A stretch of 64,000 nucleotides of DNA from Scatosoma sp002474405. GTDB taxonomy: Bacteria; Bacillota; Clostridia; Christensenellales; Borkfalkiaceae. A program made the position numbers and the translations under genes. How positions within the stretch are numbered: the stretch's first letter is position 1; each line of letters opens with the position of its first letter. Below are positions 53,901 to 61,764 of this stretch, piece after piece. The notes below the pieces were generated by a model. That model was not told the origin of the DNA and made no database searches. It worked only from the letters and a program-made list of their open reading frames with translations. The stretch covers positions 1 through 64,000 of the forward strand of contig CALAFO010000016.1 of the NCBI GenBank assembly GCA_937892545.1, written 5' to 3'.

Positions 53901-54037
53901 TCGTCGTCTTCCATCATGAAAGTAACTTTGAGATCGTCCGCTTTCGTGGCTTTGCACGAAACAAGCATGCCGATTCCTGCAAGTAACGTTACCATACCCA
54001 GAAGTATGGCTAACAATTTCTTTCTTACTGCTGTCAT
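50987..54037 (-). CDS. BspA-like leucine-rich-repeat lipoprotein with InlB B-type repeat
   Basis: 1016 residues. The lipobox is GIGMLVSC (Cys 28). Residues 37-105 are an InlB B-type repeat with YYTFANWYDNTDFTGDPF. BspA-type LRR_5 units follow in two blocks, for example EEIVLPSTLKVMQNCFNNLN and LKVTKIANEAFANIADLGYA. Such proteins bind host or matrix ligands; combinations of leucine-rich and NEAT modules are known in Bacillus hemophores. The spacer to the preceding transporter gene is 176 bases and carries a 14-bp tandem repeat. Confidence 0.85.
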   Translation of the reverse strand: MTAVRKKLLAILLGMVTLLAGIGMLVSCKATKADDLKVTFMMEDDESSEWKQVAEYTAENGTVELPTVSRTYYTFANWYDNTDFTGDPFTGQNVTKSTTVYARFIPVEVEVHINGANQGTQKLVDVAKGRYTYNPGEGLELDCWYTNDNYTTKWDEIADTNDLYARSVARITFNDGYQDVYTTTVIPGAVYESPVTHEAKTAEGETTTVEKECIWRNYMSARDISYVDENGNAFDFAKTAIDKNTVITVKWRSPFLKYQVNETTGKLCVTMYSGSTYDDTANTAKIGDVPVISVPGKLTFETDGVAETYEVEAIRAETDILSSASLKKVIIGEGIVSIQGLMSTSASAVEEIVLPSTLKVMQNCFNNLNNLKGITIPQGVEVIIGSFWANTYAFHNGYGQYNKGEQYSFDIAIPDSVKNLSMVPNNLTFGATKQTAKAGDFYKEGDYIYKVDDRDGHSGDLILVSDVTAGSSVVVPEGVKGIQVGTYYNRSMEYLTLPSTFSYVSYNEDISGYPAAAFQYSTKSFLFDKQYANDLKGHVAPTGYAIFSAMESITLLNYKQSEVPETVPASAFIGDPTGWAALSETMYEYSDSTSLKPKVVCTGESLTPVVTVNYKNKLTGETYQATIQKTKGERLTIEELLTAVDGKNNTAFKDAYTANKLSLVSVKNFGMDYNLSASLDSNVYLDVTFNYSAEGGYVATDNGDGTATVTGYNASSAEVAGDGLKVVVIPETVTISGKTLKVTKIANEAFANIADLGYAVLPASLKEIGEKAFYNSAALKVVDMSACTPEKIGASAFENTALTTVTLALSSLKEVGANAFKSQTLLYFTVADGEENRTMTAKEDLKQGDFFFAYGNIVVSMLQQYSRPVGLYRYMAKSTEGEGDAAYTVWDVQFVASAGGYNANQMNCKIALGDISDKANIIRYEVMAGSYYFFTDMTSLYFYSVSKIHAGAFADCEAEMLDSVNYSPVYMGSAVQKRTTLKELVNDEKIASVFEEGWYEGYTDDDLGSMTAKVIR

Positions 54038-54110
54038 AATTTTGCTCCTTGTAAAAAATTTTTTATTGTATAATCACCGATTGCCAGATAATTATCGTTG
54101 GAATATCGTT

Positions 54111-54206
54111 GCAAGCCGCCGACTTTGGCAAGCCGCTTTTGGCAAGCCGACTTTGAAAGACCGCCTTTGAAAGACCGCCTTTGACAAGCCGACTTTGAAA
54201 GACCGC
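54111..54206. repeat. 14-bp tandem repeat
   Basis: Seven units of the form GCAAGCCGACTTTG or AAAGACCGCCTTTG in a row, between the second ABC gene and the leucine-rich lipoprotein gene. Confidence 0.88.
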
Positions 54207-54213
54207 CCGCGCG

Positions 54214-56511
54214 TTAAATATCGTAGCGCGAAAGGATTTCGGAAGGGCTTTGCGTAAGCACAAACAGGTACGGGATAAGCGAAATGCCTACCATCAACAG
54301 CGAGCTTACGATAAACGCCGCCGCGGCAAGGGCGATAAACGCGCCGAACGCTACGTTCATTACCGCGTATCTTGCGCAGAACAGCGCCGTTACCACGATA
54401 AAGCCCGCAAGGTACGTTGTGAGGTTTCCGAACACCGCCGCCATGGTTTCTTTGAACAACAAATTGCCCTTGTTTACGCCTATCGCGCGGTAAATGCCGT
54501 ATTCCTTGCTGTTTTTCACGCTGCCCGATTTTTCGATGAAGAAGTAAATGAGATACATCAGCACCGCCACCGCGACAAACACGTACAGGCTTTGCAACGC
54601 GGTATCCAGTTCTTCTCTGTTTTCCGCCTGCTGCAGCGCCGCCAGATCCGCTTTCACCACGCCTCTATCCGTCAGGCGTTGGTTCAGCGAAGAAAGCTGT
54701 TCGCCGCCGCTTGTGGAAATTTCGAAATAGTAGTTCGATTCGCTGCCGAGCGCGTCGAGGTTGGGCGATATGTACACGAAAATGTTGTTGAGCGCCGCTT
54801 CGGTTACGTAGATGCGGATGTCCGTCGTCATCACCGTGCGCGTCAGCTGAAATTTACGGACGTACATGGGGAAACTATCGGTGAGCGATATGAATTCCGG
54901 CGAGCGGAGAAGGGTTGCGTTGGCGATTTCCATGCGGTAATCCGCCTGCGTGGTATCGCTCATCATTTTGTAAACGGCGTTGCGGTTGATTTCCACGACG
55001 CACTGATTATCGTTTAAATCGAGCGTTTCGCCCGTGTATACGCTGATTTCCGCGGAATAGCTGTTGATGGTTTTATACGTTTCGGAATCGATAAAGTCCG
55101 ATTTGAAAAACAGGTTTGTGTTATCGGTGAAACGGATTTCCTGATACACGCTTAAAAAGTTTACGTAATCCACGCGGTTGAAGTACACGTACGGATTTTC
55201 GCCCGCGACGATGCCGCTTACCGCGTAGTCCTTTTCGAAGAGAATCAGCGACAGAGAACGGTCGTTTTCCAGCTCGGCGATTCTTAATTTGCTTTTCAGC
55301 GTTTCGGCAAGGGCGCGGGTGATGAGCACCTGTTTGCTGCCCGGCATTTCGCCGAATTCTAGGCGCATGCTTTCCGCCGTGTCGTCGTTTTTCAGCGCTT
55401 TGGGGGCGTAGCTTGCCGCGATGCCCGAAAGGGATTGCAGGTTGTTGTAGGAAAAACTGCCCTCCGCGTAGTCCATTTCGAAAAAGTCGATGGTGTTGTA
55501 TAACGACGGACTGAGTTTTCTGACTTCCGCATAGTTGCCCATGCCGACGTACGCGCTGTTTTCTTCGAGCGGTTTGTTTTCCGCCTTTACCGAAAGCGCT
55601 TCGAACGCGAAAAACGAGAAGAAGCACACCGCCACCGCCATGGCAAAGATGAATATCTGTTTGAAAATGTTGCCGCCGGCGCCCGATTTATCGGAATCGG
55701 CGCGGAGCGAATGCAACACGTTTTTCAAATTGAACAGTTTGCCGTTTTTCTTTGCCGTGCTCTTGTGAAAATCGGTGAGGTCGGCGGCGTTTACGGGTTC
55801 TTCCTTTACGTTGCCGTACGTGATGTCGGCAAGTTCGGCTTCGTCGATTTCGGCGTCGTCCACCAGCTGCCCGTCGACGAGTTTGATGTGGCTGTCGGCG
55901 TATTTTTTAATCAGCGTTACTTCGTGCGTTACCAGAACAACCAGTTTGGTTTTGGAGATTTCCTTTAAAATATCCATTACTTTGTAGGTGTTCTGCGCGT
56001 CGAGGTTGCCCGTAGGCTCGTCCGCAAGGATTACGTCGGCGCCTTTGATGAGCGCGCGGGCGATTGCCACCCGTTGCTTCTGTCCGCCCGAAAGCGCGTC
56101 GCCCTGTTTGTTTTTGAAGCGCTCCATATCGACGAGCTTCAACACTTCTTCGCTGCGGCGTTCGATTTCCGCTTCGTCTTTAAAGCCCGCAAGAAGCATG
56201 GCGTTGCGCATGATTTCGGCGATGGTGTAGCCGCGCTCCAGATAATAGTTCTGGAAAATGAAGCCGATTTTCTGGTTGCGGATACGGTCGACGTTGCCGC
56301 TCATGACTTCGCCGTCTATCGTGATTTTGCCGCTGTCCGCCTTTTCAAGCCCGCCTAAAATGTTGAGAAGCGTGGTTTTGCCGCTGCCCGATTTGCCGAA
56401 GATGGCAACCAGACCTTTATCGGGCAAATCGAACGATACGCCTTTTAATACCTGATTCCGCGCCGAGGAATGGGGGTTGAACGTTTTTTTGATGTTTTCT
56501 ACGCGAATCAT
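54214..56511 (-). CDS. MacB-type ABC transporter, fused ATPase and FtsX-like permease
   Basis: 765 residues. ATPase in residues 1-220: FGKSGSGKTTLLNILGGLE, LSGGQKQRVAIARALI and ILADEPTGNLD. One helix near residue 290 (FIFAMAVAVCFFSFFAF) is followed by an extracellular domain of about 340 residues and three C-terminal helices, the MacB topology. MacB-type pumps act on substrates outside the membrane and often work with lipoproteins; HrtAB heme exporters belong to this class. The gene starts on the last base of the upstream transporter's stop. Confidence 0.9.
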   Translation of the reverse strand: MIRVENIKKTFNPHSSARNQVLKGVSFDLPDKGLVAIFGKSGSGKTTLLNILGGLEKADSGKITIDGEVMSGNVDRIRNQKIGFIFQNYYLERGYTIAEIMRNAMLLAGFKDEAEIERRSEEVLKLVDMERFKNKQGDALSGGQKQRVAIARALIKGADVILADEPTGNLDAQNTYKVMDILKEISKTKLVVLVTHEVTLIKKYADSHIKLVDGQLVDDAEIDEAELADITYGNVKEEPVNAADLTDFHKSTAKKNGKLFNLKNVLHSLRADSDKSGAGGNIFKQIFIFAMAVAVCFFSFFAFEALSVKAENKPLEENSAYVGMGNYAEVRKLSPSLYNTIDFFEMDYAEGSFSYNNLQSLSGIAASYAPKALKNDDTAESMRLEFGEMPGSKQVLITRALAETLKSKLRIAELENDRSLSLILFEKDYAVSGIVAGENPYVYFNRVDYVNFLSVYQEIRFTDNTNLFFKSDFIDSETYKTINSYSAEISVYTGETLDLNDNQCVVEINRNAVYKMMSDTTQADYRMEIANATLLRSPEFISLTDSFPMYVRKFQLTRTVMTTDIRIYVTEAALNNIFVYISPNLDALGSESNYYFEISTSGGEQLSSLNQRLTDRGVVKADLAALQQAENREELDTALQSLYVFVAVAVLMYLIYFFIEKSGSVKNSKEYGIYRAIGVNKGNLLFKETMAAVFGNLTTYLAGFIVVTALFCARYAVMNVAFGAFIALAAAAFIVSSLLMVGISLIPYLFVLTQSPSEILSRYDI

Positions 56512-58574
56512 TATTTGGACCCCCTTCTTAAGGATTTACGGATGGATTGTCCGTTGATGCTTCTGTTGAAGCCGAACGCCACGCATTCCACGATGAACAG
56601 CAGCATGATTTCGACGAAGAAGTAATTTCCCGCCGAAATGAACGGCAGCGAGCTGAACGGAGCGAGCGTTGCGATGAGACTGACTACCGGCAGCAGCACA
56701 AGCGTGGGCAGGAAGATGAGCGCCATCTGCACGTACAGGGAGCCCGCCGAGATTTTTCTGGATATGCCGAGCGTTCTGTATACCGCGAAGTCCGCCTGAA
56801 AGATTTTTACCGAACGCATGAAGATGACCGAGATGAGCATGGCGAACAGCAGGCTTGCGGCAATCAATGCAAGATACCACAATATATTGTTTGTGAACAC
56901 GTCGCCCGCGCTCTGCACGTACACGTCGGAATCGGAAAGCATGCCCATGTATCCGTCCGGCAGGTTTTTCACCGCCGCTTTCGCGTCGGCGTCGGTTGCG
57001 TAATACAGCGCGCTTTGCACCGACGTTTCGTCTTTAGCGAACATTGCCGCGTAATCGTCCGCGTTCATTTCCACAATCAGTCCGCTGACGTTTTCGTTCT
57101 TTTTATCGGAAGAAAGCACGACGTAGGATTTATCGGTTTTCGCGTTGAATACCACCTGTTTGCCGTCCGCCGCGTAGAAGTTGGAATTGACGAGATTGAT
57201 GTCGCCCGCCGCCAGCTCTTCGTTGACCGTGAAGGTGAACACGGTGGTTTCGTTGTTGCCGAGCTTCATTACCGAATTGACCGCCTGCATTTTTTTGCCG
57301 TAGGCGTTCAGATCGTCGTAGCCGAGATACAGCTTCGGTTCGGTTAAATCCACCGTCGTTTTTAACGTTATGTTTTTAATGCCTGTTTCGGCATTGATAA
57401 TCATGCTTTTTATGGTTTCCGCGTCGCCGTCCTCGGATTTCGACATAATCAGCACGGCGCTGCCCTCTTCGGGGCAATATTTATACGGATCGTACAGGCA
57501 GGTAAGCGTGTAAGAACTGCTTAATCCGCCGCGTTTGGGGAGATTTACGGAAAATTCCGAAAGGTCTCTGTCGAGCAGGAAATAGCCCGCGTTCGTCTGC
57601 CCCGCCACTTCGTCCAGATCGGATTGCGTGATGGAATTCGAGCGGTTGGAAAGAATTACCTTTCCGCTGACGCCCGTACCGTCGAGCGGGACCTGCGTGG
57701 GTTGTATCAGGGAATTGCCGAATACGGAAATGACGAGAAACAGCGTTATCGCGCACACGAACAGGGCGAAACTCATCATTGCCGTGAACTTCGGGCGGCT
57801 TTTATAGTTGAGCGTGCCGATGTGCATCGTGTTTTTGAAATTCTGCCATTTGCCCGACTTTATTTCTTCTTTTTCGACGCTTGTTTTCGGTTCCGGCTTT
57901 CTGATGAGGTGATCTTCTTTCACGGCGCCGTCGAAAATCGTTACTCTTCTCGTGGCGTATTCCACGAAAAATTCGGGGTTGTGCGTAACCACGATGACAA
58001 GTTTATCTTTGGAAACGGCTTTTAAAAGCGCAGCCACTTCTTTGCTTGCCTTTACGTCCAGATTGCCGGTAGGCTCGTCCGCAAGAATAATCGGGCTGTC
58101 TTTCGCCAAAGCTCTGGCGATGACGGTACGCTGTTTTTCGCCGCCCGAAAGCTTGCTGCCTTTACGGTTCTTCTGCGCCGTAAGCCCCACCTTGCCGATG
58201 AGGTCCTCGGCGATTTTGCGGCGTTCCGCTTTATTTTCGATGCGGAGAAGCGCAAGTTCTACGTTTTCGAGCACGGTAAGATTTTCAATGATATTGAAAT
58301 CCTGAAAAATCATCGCGATATTTTTTTCGCGATACTTTTCCCACTCGGTTTCGGAATAGTGCGACGTTTCCGCGCCGTTGAAATACAGCTCGCCCTCTTC
58401 GTAACTGTCGTTCGCCGCGATGACGTTTAAAAGGGTAGATTTACCGCTTCCGCTTTCGCCCTCTATCGTAACAAATTCGTTATAATCGAAATCGAGATTA
58501 ACGCCTCTGATACCGATCGTCAAAATATCGTTGCTGTCATATATTTTTCCTATGTTCTTCAGTTGTAACAGCAA
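56511..58574 (-). CDS. MacB-type ABC transporter, fused ATPase and FtsX-like permease
   Basis: 687 residues, first gene of the operon. ATPase motifs are EGESGSGKSTLLNVIAANDS, LSGGEKQRTVIARALAKDSP and ILADEPTGNLDVKAS. A helix near residue 265 (FALFVCAITLFLVISVFGN), an extracellular domain of about 270 residues and C-terminal helices (LIAASLLFAMLISVIFM and others) follow. It is a diverged paralogue of the next gene and the two may form a heterodimer or serve different lipoproteins. Confidence 0.9.
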   Translation of the reverse strand: MLLQLKNIGKIYDSNDILTIGIRGVNLDFDYNEFVTIEGESGSGKSTLLNVIAANDSYEEGELYFNGAETSHYSETEWEKYREKNIAMIFQDFNIIENLTVLENVELALLRIENKAERRKIAEDLIGKVGLTAQKNRKGSKLSGGEKQRTVIARALAKDSPIILADEPTGNLDVKASKEVAALLKAVSKDKLVIVVTHNPEFFVEYATRRVTIFDGAVKEDHLIRKPEPKTSVEKEEIKSGKWQNFKNTMHIGTLNYKSRPKFTAMMSFALFVCAITLFLVISVFGNSLIQPTQVPLDGTGVSGKVILSNRSNSITQSDLDEVAGQTNAGYFLLDRDLSEFSVNLPKRGGLSSSYTLTCLYDPYKYCPEEGSAVLIMSKSEDGDAETIKSMIINAETGIKNITLKTTVDLTEPKLYLGYDDLNAYGKKMQAVNSVMKLGNNETTVFTFTVNEELAAGDINLVNSNFYAADGKQVVFNAKTDKSYVVLSSDKKNENVSGLIVEMNADDYAAMFAKDETSVQSALYYATDADAKAAVKNLPDGYMGMLSDSDVYVQSAGDVFTNNILWYLALIAASLLFAMLISVIFMRSVKIFQADFAVYRTLGISRKISAGSLYVQMALIFLPTLVLLPVVSLIATLAPFSSLPFISAGNYFFVEIMLLFIVECVAFGFNRSINGQSIRKSLRRGSK

Positions 58575-58781
58575 TTTGAATCTCCTTACAATATTATCGT
58601 TATTATTTATTTTCGCTATGATTACCGTTATTGCCCGTTGTTTTGCGCTGTTATCGCCTGCGTCGGCATCCTCCGCACCTGAGTCGGCGCTATTGCCACG
58701 GCAGTGCTATTACCACAGCAACAGCAGTGCTAATATTGCGGCAGTTCTAACATCGCGTCGGCTAGCACTAATATCACATCG

Positions 58782-58797
58782 GTTAGCCTTGGCTAAC
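58782..58797. promoter_or_regulatory. DtxR-like palindrome, downstream copy
   Basis: GTTAGC-CTTG-GCTAAC inside the operon leader. Similar to the DtxR consensus TTAGGTTAGCCTAACCTAA in its TTAGC and GCTAA half-sites. Confidence 0.6.
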
Positions 58798-58879
58798 TAT
58801 GTAACATTTTTTTACCGGTCCTGCGACCGGTTTTCAAGCGAATAAGATTTGTTTTTTCCGGGTTTGTCAAAACCCGGAA

Positions 58880-58897
58880 AAACGGCGTACGCCGTTT
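58880..58897 (-). promoter_or_regulatory. Palindromic hairpin with T tract, possible attenuator
   Basis: AAACGGCGTACGCCGTTT is a perfect 18-base palindrome; on the minus strand it runs into TTTTTCC, about 30 bases after the expected transcription start. The leader (58575-58930) also holds ACCGGTC-CTGC-GACCGGT (58814-58831) and CCGGGTTT-GTCA-AAACCCGG (58858-58877). Confidence 0.5.
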
Positions 58898-58932
58898 ACG
58901 ACATGCCTTGTCATTCAATTATCACGCGTAAG

Positions 58933-58961
58933 ATTATAGCATAATCGAAATCGCTTGTCAA
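58933..58961 (-). promoter_or_regulatory. Consensus sigma-A promoter of the surface operon
   Basis: Minus strand TTGACA (58956-58961), 17 bp, TATAAT (58933-58938), giving a leader of about 350 bases. Confidence 0.9.
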
Positions 58962-58981
58962 TTAAACTTTGCGGAATCGGC

Positions 58982-59005
58982 GAAAGTTAGCCAAAGCTAA
59001 CTTTC
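58982..59005. promoter_or_regulatory. DtxR-like palindrome, upstream copy
   Basis: GAAAGTTAGC-CAAA-GCTAACTTTC has perfect 10-bp arms and the same GTTAGC-N4-GCTAAC core as the copy at 58782. It lies 20 bases upstream of the -35 box. Confidence 0.65.
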
Positions 59006-59116
59006 AGGCGTTTATTTGCGCCGGAAAAGTCGTTTTTTACATATTTTTCGGGGTTCGGGCGATTCCGGCGCTTTTTTTGTTGCGAAATTTTGTTTTTGGA
59101 GTTCACGGAACCGCAA

Positions 59117-59506
59117 TCACGCCCCTAGATTTTCGAGTCGCTCATAATAAAATGTTGGATCAGTTTCCAAATGTTTTGCAACCAAATCCTCCTTAAAAAG
59201 ACGATGTACAACGAAGTTGCGTTCTTTGCACATAGCCTTGAGCCACTCTTGTGACTTATCATTAAAATATCCCAATTGTCTTGCCTTTTCTATTCCAAAG
59301 CCTAATGGTTTCTTTTCAAGTTCTTTGTATAATTTTTCCGCCCGTTTTGCAAATTCATTATACTCGTAAACAAACATAGAATCCCTATCTTCAAACTCAC
59401 GCAGTATTTCATCAAAAGCCAACACATTTGCCAGCGTGTATTCTATCATTTGCGATAGATTGACTATTAAACCGACTTTACCCCAAAGGTGAAGTACCTC
59501 TCCCAT
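59117..59506 (-). CDS. Small protein with a HEPN-like motif
   Basis: A 129-residue, mostly helical protein. It opens MGEVLHLWGKVGLIVNLSQM and near the end carries CKERNFVVHRLFKED, where Arg-Asn-x3-His matches the R-x4-H motif of HEPN RNases and related nucleic-acid-linked domains. I do not recognise a named family. No nucleotidyltransferase antitoxin gene is beside it. It marks the beginning of the AT-rich segment. Confidence 0.55.
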   Translation of the reverse strand: MGEVLHLWGKVGLIVNLSQMIEYTLANVLAFDEILREFEDRDSMFVYEYNEFAKRAEKLYKELEKKPLGFGIEKARQLGYFNDKSQEWLKAMCKERNFVVHRLFKEDLVAKHLETDPTFYYERLENLGA

Positions 59507-59790
59507 TTTAATTAACCATATTATAGCATAAATCTATACGAATGTAAAGAGCAAGGTGTACAAATTAAGCGACACCGTAATATTAGATCTTGGTTCTCAA
59601 TTGTTGTTCTATTCTATCAGGGTTCAAGTCCTACAGTACGGTGCTTATCGTCCGACAGACTTCAAGTGTGAAATAACGCTTTTTTGGGACATAAAAAAAG
59701 ACCGGGCAACGGGTTCTCCGTTACTCGGTCTGTTGATTTGCTATGAAATTGCTCAAAAAAGGGCGAAAATGCCCCTAAAAATGCAAAAAT

Positions 59791-59822
59791 GATGGTCTAT
59801 AAGAAAAGACTTATAGACCATC
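59791..59822. other. Perfect 13-bp hairpin
   Basis: GATGGTCTATAAG, AAAAGA, CTTATAGACCATC. With a second hairpin at 59700-59740 (GACCGGGCAACGG to CCGTTACTCGGTC) it is what the space 59507-59930 holds. No gene is supported there. Confidence 0.7.
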
Positions 59823-59930
59823 ACACTTGTCTGCGTTGCCCGAAATAGCTGTGTTTATCTGCGATTTCGAGTTTTTTATTTTCTGTTTTTTCGTTTTTTG
59901 CTCTTCGTTTCCGAACTGTTCAATTTCAGG

Positions 59931-61733
59931 TCAGACAAGCGATTTCAGATATTCTTCTACGTTCCTGTATTCGATTCCGTTTTCCAAAGTCGTATTTTCT
60001 CCGCGATAAATAACAACTTTTTTAGTAATTTTTCCGTATCTGAATTCCGTGCCTTTCAGTTTCTCTTCATCTATCAGGTGTCTGTATTGCTCTTTCGCTT
60101 GTTCCTTGCTGTGCTTTACTTCGTAAATTTCACAAGTCGCATTCGCATTATCCGCAACAACCATATCGAATTCTCCGACGGCAAACTGAAGCTGAAAAAC
60201 CTGCTTTTTCGGATTCGCAATCTTCGTTTCAAGCAACACGATGTCTTCCATCATTCTGCCTTTTATATCGCTTAAAATTCGCTCGATAACGGCATTTCTT
60301 TCGTTTATCGAAAGCTCCTGAAACTCCCCGTCTTCAAGCAACGATTGCACGAGTTCTTTTGCTTGCGAATATCTCATTCCCGGTTGAGTAAAAACAGTTT
60401 TGCAGTTCTTTTCCCGCCCGACGGGCAACGTTTGAATATCGATGTCCACAGTTAAATCCAAAGCGTCGAGATACTCTTTTATTTCTCTTCTATGCTCTTC
60501 CGAAATCGTTACGGTCTGCTCTTCTCTGTTTCTGATTTCGAGCAGATTTTTAAGCCGCTTAGTAAATTCTTCTTTGTCGATTCTATCAAGGATATCGTTT
60601 GGATTCTGCCTGTCGTTTCGCAAGTTCTTTGCCGAAATCCCCAAATCATGAGACATAAAATCTTTCGTCAGAACGTCCACGGTGAAACGATGGTTGACGT
60701 CTTCCACAACGCGGTTTATCACGCTCGTCAACTCGTTTTTCTCATACAGATCGTAGAGCGCGCGAAAATGTCCGCCGTACTGATAACATTTAAGAGAATG
60801 CTGAATATTTTTGGCTATCGCGCTGTCGACGTATTCGTCAACGCTTTTCTTGCTTGCAAACGTGGATTTTTCGTTATAATGAACACCGCCGAGGCTCATC
60901 GTTCCGCCGTAGCAAATATATTCGTCAATTCCCTTTATGCCGAGAACTTCTTCAAATTCTCTGTACGGAATGAACGTGGTATGAAGGAAAATACAACGGT
61001 CATATAACTGCTCGTCTTCGGAAAAAAAGAATCCGAGCGAATCCGTACCAGACAAAACGATTTTCATTCCGCAAGCGGCAAATATATCCGAAAAAAGCGC
61101 AGCGCCTTCGATAAAATCTTCGATAAGCGTTACTTCGTCGATAAACACATATTTGTATCCGCCGTTCATCAGGTATTTCAAGTCCTGATTGATATCGCTT
61201 AAACCGATTCCCGCGCCGACTTGAATAAACGCCGTTTTTGAAAAATCTTCGTCGTTCATTTCGGCTATAACCTGGCGTATGAGCGTAGTTTTGCCCGTGC
61301 GCCTTAATCCGTAAAGAATAAAAACTCTGTCTCGAATATCCCCGTAAATATAATCGCAAATATTTTTATAAAGACTTCTCTTTTTGTAATTTGCAACTGT
61401 CAGAACGTAACTTTTCAAATTTTCTCCGAGCATCACGTCGGTTTTGAAAACGTGTTTTTCTTCTTCCTGCCTCTCTGTTTTCTGCGGTTTGGGAAGCATA
61501 AAAGTAAGTTCTTTTTCTCGCTTTTGAAGCTCTCTTCTTCTTTCTATCTTCGCTCGCAAATCGTCTACAAGCGCATCATCAACATATTTACTTTTCTTTT
61601 TACCGTCCTCTGTCCATTGCAGATAATGTCTCGTTTTACCGTTTATATTTTTCTTTGAGATGTACCCCACTGGCAATTCGGCTATTTCTTTTTGAACTTG
61701 TAAAAGCTCGTTTTGAATTTCTTGATTATTCAT
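59931..61733 (-). CDS. AAA ATPase with C-terminal nuclease-like (DUF4143-type) region
   Basis: A 600-residue protein. Residues 1-85 are a coiled region with ISKKNINGKTRHYLQWTEDG, a DUF6788-like segment. The AAA domain has FILYGLRRTGKTTLIRQVIA (Walker A) and YKYVFIDEVTLIEDF (Walker B), then KIVLSGTDSLGF (sensor). The C-terminus has GEFDMVVAD and CEIYEVKHSKEQ, the D and ExK of a PD-(D/E)xK fold. Such ATPases are common on mobile and accessory DNA and their function is unclear. The ATG at 61733 has GGAGAG before it; the TTG 5 codons upstream is less likely. Confidence 0.85.
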   Translation of the reverse strand: MNNQEIQNELLQVQKEIAELPVGYISKKNINGKTRHYLQWTEDGKKKSKYVDDALVDDLRAKIERRRELQKREKELTFMLPKPQKTERQEEEKHVFKTDVMLGENLKSYVLTVANYKKRSLYKNICDYIYGDIRDRVFILYGLRRTGKTTLIRQVIAEMNDEDFSKTAFIQVGAGIGLSDINQDLKYLMNGGYKYVFIDEVTLIEDFIEGAALFSDIFAACGMKIVLSGTDSLGFFFSEDEQLYDRCIFLHTTFIPYREFEEVLGIKGIDEYICYGGTMSLGGVHYNEKSTFASKKSVDEYVDSAIAKNIQHSLKCYQYGGHFRALYDLYEKNELTSVINRVVEDVNHRFTVDVLTKDFMSHDLGISAKNLRNDRQNPNDILDRIDKEEFTKRLKNLLEIRNREEQTVTISEEHRREIKEYLDALDLTVDIDIQTLPVGREKNCKTVFTQPGMRYSQAKELVQSLLEDGEFQELSINERNAVIERILSDIKGRMMEDIVLLETKIANPKKQVFQLQFAVGEFDMVVADNANATCEIYEVKHSKEQAKEQYRHLIDEEKLKGTEFRYGKITKKVVIYRGENTTLENGIEYRNVEEYLKSLV

Positions 61734-61764
61734 TACACTCTCCGTCAAACATTTGATACTATTC

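Noticed and set aside
51191..53986. 931-codon plus-strand frame
   Set aside because: Exact antisense of the BspA-like lipoprotein gene with no protein features; stop-free because of codon bias.
54063..54263. 66-codon minus-strand frame over the 14-bp repeat
   Set aside because: Out of frame with the transporter gene and formed by the repeat, whose 14-bp unit gives no consistent peptide repeat.
59605..59660. tRNA fragment (GGTTCAAGTCC) as an integration site
   Set aside because: Only a T-loop-like 11-mer; the stem does not pair well and no anticodon arm or acceptor is found.
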